From Candidatus Zixiibacteriota bacterium (GTDB taxonomy: Bacteria; Zixibacteria; MSB-5A5; JAABVY01): a DNA stretch of 12,504 nucleotides. Location of the stretch: NCBI GenBank assembly GCA_014730285.1, contig WJIM01000432.1:1-12504 (forward strand), read 5' to 3'. The position numbers and the translations under genes are program-made. A model generated the notes under the pieces. The model saw only the letters and a list, made by a program, of their open reading frames with translations. It ran no database searches and was not told the DNA's origin. Positions 6,899 through 12,233 of the stretch are shown here, piece by piece (within the stretch, counting starts at the first letter, position 1; every line of letters begins with the position of its first letter).

Positions 6899-8077
6899 AT
6901 GTCGATGATTAAGTATTTTTTATCCACTATCGCTATTTTGTCTGTTCTTGTTTCGGCCTTGGCCGCTGGTGATGTTCAGACCCTTTCTGAAGCGCAAACT
7001 CTCTCCGCCCGGTCCGGCAAGCCGATTCTACTGGAATTCGTGCGCTCCGACTGAGAGTACTGCCAGAAGGCCGCTCGTGAAGCGGAAGAGGAAGAGATAT
7101 TCGCAAATGCTTTAAAGCAGGTTGTGCATCTGCCGGTCAATGTGCTTGAGGGCGAGGGACCCGAGCTGAAAGAAAAGTACGATGTTGGCAGTACATATCC
7201 CGTTTTTATTCTTACTAACAGTGCGGGCGAGATCATCACACGCTGGACCGGCTATTCCACGGCACGGCAGTTTGTGTATAAGCTCAATGCGTCTTTGAAA
7301 GATCGTCGTACGATCAAAGAGCGCCGTGCGCAGTTCGAATCCAATCCGACATTACAGGAGGCGCTGGCGTTGGGAAGGTTCTACGCCGAACTTGGTGAGC
7401 ACCTTGAGGCAGTTGGGATGTTTCGCCGCGCCGAAAAGCTGGGCACAGATCGCAATCTAAATCTCTCGGCTGATATCTTCAAAAATATGGCCGAGGCCGT
7501 CTGGAAGGAAATGGCGCCCTTTGATTCGATTTATCCCACCGCAGAATATGTTCTTGAAACCGGTCAAACGGCTGGAGTTATCAAGATGGCTACATTGATG
7601 AGCCGGTTATCACGCAAGTTCGATAATGCCGACAGCCTGGGGAAATATCTTGATGCCGGTATTCAGACGGCTACAGAAAGCCAGCAACCTGAGCATACCG
7701 AGGATCGCTATCTTCTGGTGGCAGAACATGCTCTGCAGATCGCGCATGATACCGCCAAAGCAATCGGTATCAAAGAGCTGAGCATGGGAGATAACTGGGA
7801 GAGAAATCCTTCCAAATTCTACAACTATGCCAAATGGTGCCTGGAGCGCAAGATCAATCTTGGTGCCGCTGAGATGTATGCCCGTCGGGCGGTACAGGTG
7901 GCGGCGAGCCCGGAGATGAAGGCGCGCGTGCTGAATACCCTGGCTGAGATATTCGAGGAGCGCGGGAATTATGAGGGCGCGATTCAGTCAATTGAGATGG
8001 CTATCGAGAATCATCCCGAAAATCCGTATTATCAGAACCGTCTGGATGAGCTAGAAGAGGCCATACATGGCGAATGA
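6899..8077 (+). CDS. Exported thioredoxin-fold/TPR protein, probable selenoprotein with in-frame TGA (UxxC)
   Basis: Read through one TGA, this frame encodes 392 residues. Residues 1-23 (MSMIKYFLSTIAILSVLVSALA) form a signal peptide. Residues 25-140 look like a thioredoxin fold: GKPILLEFVRSD, then the redox motif, then TYPVF with the expected cis-Pro at 101. Residues about 150-390 are helical and TPR-like (for example NTLAEIFEERGNYEGAIQSIE). The redox motif reads S-D-TGA-E-Y-C at 52-55: codon 52 is TGA where the nucleophilic Cys of CxxC belongs. The frame is otherwise open on both sides, and a SECIS-like hairpin follows. The protein would be a periplasmic thiol/selenol oxidoreductase with a TPR partner-binding region. 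Start: ATG 6899, or 6905 two codons on; an in-frame TGA at 6887 excludes earlier starts. AGGA at 6880-6883 is distant. A GTG at 7124 would give a 317-residue protein lacking the signal peptide and active site, which I consider wrong. Alternatives are a nonsense mutation or a base-call error. The gene ends in tandem stops, TGA TAG. Confidence 0.82.
7052..7054 (+). other. In-frame TGA, probable selenocysteine codon
   Basis: Codon 52 of the frame from 6899 is TGA, between TCC GAC and GAG TAC TGC. It replaces the first Cys of a thioredoxin-like CxxC, the position most often occupied by Sec in redox selenoproteins. TGA ends at least four genes in this window in the ordinary way (6357-6653, 6899-8077, 8166-8708, 10808-12058), so wholesale TGA reassignment is unlikely. 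Confidence 0.75.
7060..7095 (+). promoter_or_regulatory. Candidate bacterial SECIS element
   Basis: CCGCT (7071-7075) pairs perfectly with AGCGG (7081-7085) around the 5-nt loop CGTGA. The loop begins 21 nt after the TGA and has G as its second base. These fit the published bacterial SECIS rules as I recall them: an apical loop of a few nt with G among the first two bases, placed about 16-37 nt after the UGA. A weaker lower stem is possible between CTGCC (7060-7064) and GGAAG (7090-7094), across an internal loop with one mismatch. No bulged U of the E. coli fdhF type is evident. The fold was drawn by eye, not computed. Confidence 0.6.
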
Positions 8078-8108
8078 TAGCATCAGCATTCGGTTTATTT
8101 GAGTTTTT
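8071..8108 (+). terminator. Possible weak terminator after the thioredoxin/TPR gene
   Basis: CGAATG (8071-8076) pairs with CATTCG (8087-8092) around a 10-nt loop, which can itself form a small TGAT/ATCA helix. An interrupted T tract follows (GTTTATTTGAGTTTTT). The hairpin includes the stop codons. The stem is short and the T run broken, so termination may be partial. Confidence 0.35.
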
Positions 8109-8138
8109 AACTTACTTGCCCGAATTTCGGTAGATACT
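8107..8138 (+). promoter_or_regulatory. Possible ada-operon promoter with embedded palindrome
   Basis: CCGAA-T-TTCGG (8120-8130) is a perfect palindrome in the 88-base gap before the adaA-type gene. It lies between a weak -35-like TTAACT (8107-8112) and weak -10-like hexamers (TAGATA 8131-8136 or GATACT 8133-8138). A poor promoter with an operator between its elements would suit a gene switched on by a methylated AraC-type activator. This is inference; no recognised Ada box was seen. Confidence 0.3.
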
Positions 8139-8165
8139 TTTCGATTCAGGGTTTAATTTGAAGAC

Positions 8166-8708
8166 ATGATGAAGCTCAGTTATGATGAAATGTTCGAGGC
8201 GATGTCCTCCAATGACTCTGGTTATGACGGCAGGTTTTATGTGGGCGTGCATTCCACTGGAATCTACTGTCTGCCTTCCTGCAAAGCGAAGCTGCCCAGG
8301 CCCGAGAATATTGTATTTTATGACAGCAGAGAGGAGGCAATTGCCGCAGGTTTGCGGGGATGTAAGCGCTGCCGGTCGGAGACATTTCCCGATGTGCTTC
8401 CCTCATGGCTTCATGACGTCCTGAAATACATGCGAGAGAATTTTAACGAAAAGCTTAATGAGAGCCAACTGATTGAGATGGCCAGTGTCGATATTTCGAC
8501 TGTGAGAAGATACTTCAGGAATTATCTCGGAACAACACCGTTGGCGTTTCATCGCAGGCAGCGCCTGCTTTATGCCAGAAGGCTTCTCGAAACCGGGACT
8601 GATTATTTGAATGCCGCCTACGAATGCGGATACAATTCGGTCAGCGGTTTTCGCGAGGCATTTACACGTCAATTCGGTAAACCGCCGGGGAGGTATTATG
8701 CCAGATGA
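8166..8708 (+). CDS. adaA: AdaA-type methylphosphotriester methyltransferase/AraC-family regulator
   Basis: A 180-residue protein equivalent to the N-terminal half of E. coli Ada. Residues 1-75 form the zinc-binding methyl-acceptor domain with four cysteines, C35, C39, C66 and C69, in the Ada spacing (C-x3-C, C-x26-C, C-x2-C). C35, in the GIYCLPSC motif, corresponds to the Ada Cys that takes methyl groups from DNA phosphotriesters. Residues 82-180 form an AraC-type double helix-turn-helix ending GFREAFTRQFGKPPGRYY. In the family, methylation of the acceptor Cys converts the protein into an activator of its own operon. The ATG at 8166 is followed directly by a second ATG; upstream GAAG is a weak Shine-Dalgarno. 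The 3' end overlaps the methyltransferase gene by 11 bases, so the two are translationally coupled. Confidence 0.93.
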   Translation: MMKLSYDEMFEAMSSNDSGYDGRFYVGVHSTGIYCLPSCKAKLPRPENIVFYDSREEAIAAGLRGCKRCRSETFPDVLPSWLHDVLKYMRENFNEKLNESQLIEMASVDISTVRRYFRNYLGTTPLAFHRRQRLLYARRLLETGTDYLNAAYECGYNSVSGFREAFTRQFGKPPGRYYAR

Positions 8709-9258
8709 GAGAATCATGGTGCGGGAAATCAAGAGCCCTCTTGGAGGCATGATTGCGGGAGCCACACAACAAGGCATTTGCTTTCTCGAATGGTGCAGTG
8801 GTGTGGAGGGTGCAATCAAAAAGATTGAAAAGATCTTCGCGATTCACATTTTGGAAGGAACTCACGGATTTCTCGACCAGCTTAAAGCTGAGCTTGAGGA
8901 ATATTTCGGGGGTAAGAGAAAAGAATTTCAGGTTCCGGTTGATATTCGTGGGACGGATTTTAAAATTGCGGTATGGAAGCAGCTTCAAAATATTCCTTAT
9001 GGTGAAACAAGCTCGTACGGTCAGCTTGCCATGCTGCTTAAAAAGCCCTCGGCTTCTCGTGCAGTGGGAACGGCCTGCGGATCAAATCGGGTAAGCATTG
9101 TAATACCCTGCCATAGAGTTTTGGGCGCTGATGGAGGTCTTCATGGCTATGGCGGAGAACTATGGCGCAAAAAATATCTGCTCGATCTGGAACAGGGGCT
9201 CAAGCCGGAAATTACTGCGGAAGACTCGAAACCGGATCAGGAAGTCTTGCCGCGTTAA
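8698..9258 (+). CDS. ogt: Methylated-DNA--protein-cysteine methyltransferase (MGMT/Ogt/AdaB type)
   Basis: A 186-residue suicide repair protein that transfers alkyl groups from O6-alkylguanine (and O4-alkylthymine) to its own cysteine. The active site is IPCHRVLG with C138. Other family signatures are present: FKIAVWKQLQNIPYGETSSYGQLA, the Arg-finger region SRAVGTACGSNRVSI, and GLHGYGGELWRKKYLLDLE. The N-terminal part (1-75) is the variable RNase H-like domain. I chose ATG 8698 (MPDERIMV) because GGGGAGG at 8687-8693 is well placed, although an ORF extends further upstream inside the adaA gene. The start overlaps the adaA-type stop, and the gene lies in the +1 frame. Domain order matches E. 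coli Ada but the protein is split, as in Bacillus AdaA/AdaB. The TAA stop overlaps that of the convergent SH3 gene. Confidence 0.95.
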   Translation: MPDERIMVREIKSPLGGMIAGATQQGICFLEWCSGVEGAIKKIEKIFAIHILEGTHGFLDQLKAELEEYFGGKRKEFQVPVDIRGTDFKIAVWKQLQNIPYGETSSYGQLAMLLKKPSASRAVGTACGSNRVSIVIPCHRVLGADGGLHGYGGELWRKKYLLDLEQGLKPEITAEDSKPDQEVLPR

Positions 9259-9596
9259 TCGACTATTTCAACACATTCGGAGGGCACCCATCCCAGGCGG
9301 CCATTCGAATCCTCGCACCAGAACCATTCGGCCTCCCCCTTGATGAGTTTCAATTCATTACCAACATCGACAGTCAATTCGTTGGCATTATAATCGGCAG
9401 CGGCCCTTGCGGAATTGCCGTCTATATCCAGATATGATGACGGCACCCAGCCTGCTTTGCGGTTATCATCGATACACCAGACCCATCCCGGCCATTCGCT
9501 TTCCTTCTGCTCGATTTCGAGGCTTTGTCCGGCTTTTATGATAAGCGGATCGGGATAGGCCGACTTATAGCTCTCGATGACTTTCGCTTTGTTCAT
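9255..9596 (-). CDS. Tandem SH3-domain protein
   Basis: A 113-residue protein made of two SH3-like domains. The first spans about residues 4-58 (KVIESYKSAYPDPLIIKAGQ, then W-V-W-C-I-D and AGWVPSSYLDI). The second spans about 62-113 (ARAAADYNANELTVDVGNEL, then W-F-W-C-E-D and GRLGWVPSECVEI). Both show the A-x-x-D-Y / E-L-x-x-x-x-G / W-x-W / G-W-V-P-S-x-x-V pattern of eukaryote-like SH3 domains (SH3_2 type) and look like an internal duplication. There is no signal peptide, so it is likely a cytosolic binding protein. ATG 9596 lies 4 bases after the RidA stop with AGGA upstream; a longer reading to 9656 would overlap the RidA gene and is unlikely. It is the last gene of the four-gene minus-strand operon. 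The binding partner is unknown. Confidence 0.88.
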   Translation of the reverse strand: MNKAKVIESYKSAYPDPLIIKAGQSLEIEQKESEWPGWVWCIDDNRKAGWVPSSYLDIDGNSARAAADYNANELTVDVGNELKLIKGEAEWFWCEDSNGRLGWVPSECVEIVD

Positions 9597-9600
9597 TAGA

Positions 9601-9990
9601 TTAATCCTGCACAATGCAGTCGGCTTCGATTTCAACATACCAGTCGGAGCGCACAAAGCGATGGACCTCGATCAATGTGCTGGCTGGACGGATTTCGGAG
9701 AAGAACTCGCCATGCGCTTCGGCAACCTCCTCCCATTTAGCCATACCGGCAATATACATCCGTGTCCGCACAACATCCTCGAGTTTGCCGCCCGCATCTT
9801 CGATTGCTTTCTTGATTATTTCGAAACAGCGCATAGCCTGGCCGCGGGCATCACCGGGGGAATGAGTACTGCCGTCGTCGGCTACAGGGCCGGTACCGGA
9901 TACGGAGATAATATTTCCCACTCTCACCGCTCGTGAAAAGCCGATCGATTTTTCATAAGGCGATCCGGAAGATATATTTTTGCGTTCCAT
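9601..9990 (-). CDS. RidA/YjgF/UK114-superfamily protein lacking the catalytic Arg
   Basis: A 129-residue protein of the usual Rid length, expected to form a trimer with ligand sites between subunits. The fold is recognisable from VGNIISVSGTGPV, QAMRCFEIIKKAIEDAGGKLEDVVRTRMYI and the C-terminal WYVEIEADCIV, with the conserved Glu at 120. In RidA enamine/imine deaminases the segment reads P-A-R-S; here it reads P-A-S-T (102-105), so the Arg that holds the substrate carboxylate is absent. This places it with the Rid4-7 type of subgroups, whose substrates are mostly unknown, and makes 2-aminoacrylate deaminase activity doubtful. The start is well supported by AAAGGAGGAATTA before the ATG. It lies 22 bases after rsmE and 4 bases before the SH3 gene in one operon. 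Confidence 0.92.
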   Translation of the reverse strand: MERKNISSGSPYEKSIGFSRAVRVGNIISVSGTGPVADDGSTHSPGDARGQAMRCFEIIKKAIEDAGGKLEDVVRTRMYIAGMAKWEEVAEAHGEFFSEIRPASTLIEVHRFVRSDWYVEIEADCIVQD

Positions 9991-10012
9991 TAATTCCTCC
10001 TTTTATATTCAA

Positions 10013-10771
10013 TTACTCATTTCCAACGTGTATCATCTCGATCTGTGACAGGGCTGCCGTAACGGCGTGTTCTACCCTCAAAATCCAGCGTCCCAGTGTG
10101 CACATCTGAAAGCCATGCGCTTGCATCATCTCTGTCTCGAACGGCACCCATCCACCCTCCGGACCGATTGCAAGCAGAATTCTCGCCGCACCGCCATCAT
10201 AGAACCGATTTATGGTCTGGTTGGACTGAGGATCCGGGAAGATTCGAAGGGTTTCTGATTTATCATTTTTTTCGATGGCCGCAAGAGAGTCCTCGAAAAA
10301 CGGCTTGAACCTTTGATGAATTGTGACCTCCGGCAAACGAGTATGTTTACCCTGGCTCAATCCTTCGATCAGAAAGGGCGTGTAATTTTCGGATTCAAGC
10401 AGAGGGGAATGGTAGTAGCTTTTTTCGACTCGGTTAGCGCGAATCAAATAGAGTCTGCGTACAGCCATCATCCCACATGTAAGCAGAACTTTCTTCAATG
10501 TCTGCGGACGGGGCAGGGCGCAGATCAGGTCGATTTGTGGTGTCAGATCATCGAAATCTACTTCTTCCATTTTCTTGGTCATCAGACAAACTTTTTCCGA
10601 ATCGATTTCGGTTATCTTTCCTTTGCCCTGTCCTCCGTTTAATATGCCGATTTCAACCGGATCGCCCTCCGACAGCTTGAGTATACTGCGGATATGCTCC
10701 GCGCGATTGTCGCTGACGATGAAATGATCCTCGTCGATTCTATCTTTATCTGAGAGTATGATTAAGTTCAT
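10013..10771 (-). CDS. rsmE: 16S rRNA (uracil-1498-N3)-methyltransferase RsmE
   Basis: A 252-residue SPOUT methyltransferase that uses S-adenosylmethionine to make m3U1498 in 16S rRNA of the assembled 30S subunit. Residues 1-70 form the PUA-like RNA-binding domain (NRAEHIRSILKLSEGDPVEIG). The rest is the knotted catalytic domain, with LLAIGPEGGWVPFE (around 203-208) and TLGRWILRVEHAVTAAL forming the SAM-binding knot. I chose ATG 10771 (MNLIILSD), which matches the opening of this RsmE subfamily. A TTG at 10807 directly abutting the upstream gene's stop is possible but lacks a Shine-Dalgarno. It follows the HI0933-like gene by 36 bases and precedes the Rid gene by 22. Confidence 0.94.
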   Translation of the reverse strand: MNLIILSDKDRIDEDHFIVSDNRAEHIRSILKLSEGDPVEIGILNGGQGKGKITEIDSEKVCLMTKKMEEVDFDDLTPQIDLICALPRPQTLKKVLLTCGMMAVRRLYLIRANRVEKSYYHSPLLESENYTPFLIEGLSQGKHTRLPEVTIHQRFKPFFEDSLAAIEKNDKSETLRIFPDPQSNQTINRFYDGGAARILLAIGPEGGWVPFETEMMQAHGFQMCTLGRWILRVEHAVTAALSQIEMIHVGNE

Positions 10772-10807
10772 CGGTTGAAATAAGCTCAAAGATCGTGTCT
10801 GTGTCAA

Positions 10808-12058
10808 TCATGAATTGTCGCCGGTTGCTGCCGATTTTCCCGCCAGCCATCCGGTTGAAAATGCTTCCTGCAAATTATAGCCTCCGGTGTCGCCATCAAG
10901 GTCTAATACCTCGCCCGCAAAATACAAGCCATTGACCAGGGTCGACTCCATTGTGCGCGGATTGATCTCTTTTAGGCTGACTCCGCCCGCGGTGACTATG
11001 GCCTCGTCATACGAGCCATGCCCGCTAATTTGCAGACGGTAATCCTTGAGCCAGACCCGCAGGCGTTTACGTTCCTCCGATGATATCTGATGAGCGCTTC
11101 TATCGGGCGGAATCTGCACCGCTTCCATGCAGGTCGGAATCAACTGCATCGGCAGAAGCTCCTTGAGCAGATTATTGAAATGCATCTTGCCGTGCTGATC
11201 GATATCCCGTAGCAGCCGCGCGTCAAGCTTGTTATGATCCAGCGCAGGTTTTAGGTCTATCGACAATTCAACCTCTTTGCCCTCGTCCAGAGCATCGACA
11301 GCAAACCGGCTCAATGTCAAAATAATCGGGCCATCCAGCCCATATTCAGTGAATTCCATCTCGCCGAATTCCTCAGTCTTCTTTTTGCCGTTTATATACA
11401 GGGCAGCATGGACATTTTTCAACCGCAAGCCAACTAAATGGTTGGGTATATTTTCCTCGATTTCAAGCGGCACTAATGAGGGTCGGGTACGGATTAGAGT
11501 ATGTCCAACCGATTTTGCCAGTGTGTAGCCGTCCCCGGTAGAGCCGGTCAGGGGATAGGACAGTCCCCCGGTTGAAATTATTACAGCCTCGGCTTCAATG
11601 GCTCTCTTTGAATCGGTCACAATGCCGGTGACACGGCCGGCGTTTGTGATCAGCTTATTGACTTTGGTTTCGGGATGCAGTCTTACATTCAGTTGACCAA
11701 TCCACCGCATGAATGCATCCACGACATCCTGAGCCTTATTGCTCTCGGGAAAGACTCTTCCGCCTCGTTCGATTTTGGTGTCAAGGCCGATGTCATTGAA
11801 GAAATCGAGAAGATCAGCCGAGAAGAATCGTGCGAATGCCTGGCGCAAAAATTTGCCGTTTCTGCCAAAATGTCTGATGAATTCCGAGACCTCGGAGATG
11901 TTGGTCAGGTTGCATCTGCCCTTACCGGTAATCCTGAGTTTACGTCCGGGCATTTTCTTTTTTTCCAGCAGCATGACGTCGGCGCCGCAAAGCGCCGCCT
12001 GCCCGGCAGCCATAAGGCCGGATGCTCCGGCACCGATTACAATTACCCGTTTTGAAAT
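10808..12058 (-). CDS. HI0933/YhiN-family FAD-dependent oxidoreductase, apparent ATT start
   Basis: A 416-residue flavoprotein of the BaiN/HI0933 family, usual length for the group. Read from 12058 the N-terminus is (M)SKRVIVIGAGASGLMAAG, giving the dinucleotide-binding GxGxxG at 9-14. GRKLRITGKGRCNLTN and the C-terminal DGDTGGYNLQEAFSTGWLAG are family signatures that contact FAD. The biochemical substrate is not settled for most members. The start is odd: the first ATG (12013) would cut off the FAD motif, and an in-frame TAA at 12070-12068 leaves only GGA GAT ACT ATT before SKRV. ATT at 12058-12056 lies five bases after a consensus AAGGAG (12069-12064), so AUU initiation is the best reading. 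An ATG misread as ATT is the main alternative. It is the first gene of the operon with rsmE, Rid and SH3. The stop is TGA. Confidence 0.92.
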   Translation of the reverse strand: MSKRVIVIGAGASGLMAAGQAALCGADVMLLEKKKMPGRKLRITGKGRCNLTNISEVSEFIRHFGRNGKFLRQAFARFFSADLLDFFNDIGLDTKIERGGRVFPESNKAQDVVDAFMRWIGQLNVRLHPETKVNKLITNAGRVTGIVTDSKRAIEAEAVIISTGGLSYPLTGSTGDGYTLAKSVGHTLIRTRPSLVPLEIEENIPNHLVGLRLKNVHAALYINGKKKTEEFGEMEFTEYGLDGPIILTLSRFAVDALDEGKEVELSIDLKPALDHNKLDARLLRDIDQHGKMHFNNLLKELLPMQLIPTCMEAVQIPPDRSAHQISSEERKRLRVWLKDYRLQISGHGSYDEAIVTAGGVSLKEINPRTMESTLVNGLYFAGEVLDLDGDTGGYNLQEAFSTGWLAGKSAATGDNS

Positions 12059-12092
12059 AGTATCTCCTTATCGTATTCTAACAAACTCTGGC

Positions 12093-12122
12093 ACAATAAG
12101 CCTGTTTATTTCTGAATGTCAA
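12093..12122 (-). promoter_or_regulatory. Sigma70-like promoter of the HI0933-rsmE-rid-SH3 operon
   Basis: On the minus strand a perfect TTGACA (12122-12117) is followed after 18 bp by TATTGT (12098-12093, 4 of 6). Transcription would start near 12086, about 28 nt before the ATT start at 12058 and just ahead of its Shine-Dalgarno. Confidence 0.55.
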
Positions 12123-12171
12123 CCGGTATGAGAGTTTATCAATTTCGAAATTCAAATAAAATAAGAAATTA

Positions 12172-12201
12172 TTGAAAGAATCGTGGGCATTTGTGTATAT
12201 T
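12172..12201 (+). promoter_or_regulatory. Sigma70-like promoter of the metallophosphoesterase gene
   Basis: TTGAAA (12172-12177, 5 of 6) and TATATT (12196-12201, 5 of 6) are separated by 18 bp, 32 bases upstream of the GTG start at 12234. It diverges from the operon promoter at 12093-12122. Confidence 0.5.
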
Positions 12202-12233
12202 CTAAAAAGCAAACGATTTTTGGGGAGGAAACA

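Noticed and set aside
6899..7054. Thioredoxin gene as a pseudogene broken by a nonsense mutation
   Set aside because: Only one stop interrupts the frame, it falls exactly on the redox Cys position, and nothing else is degraded. A base error remains possible and is listed as a refuting test.
7124..8077. Gene start at the internal GTG 7124
   Set aside because: It would discard a good signal peptide and half of the thioredoxin fold that lie in the same frame upstream. The full frame from 6899 with one TGA explains the sequence better.
10772..10807. TTG start at 10807 for RsmE
   Set aside because: It abuts the upstream stop and has no Shine-Dalgarno. MNLIILSD from ATG 10771 matches the usual beginning of the family.
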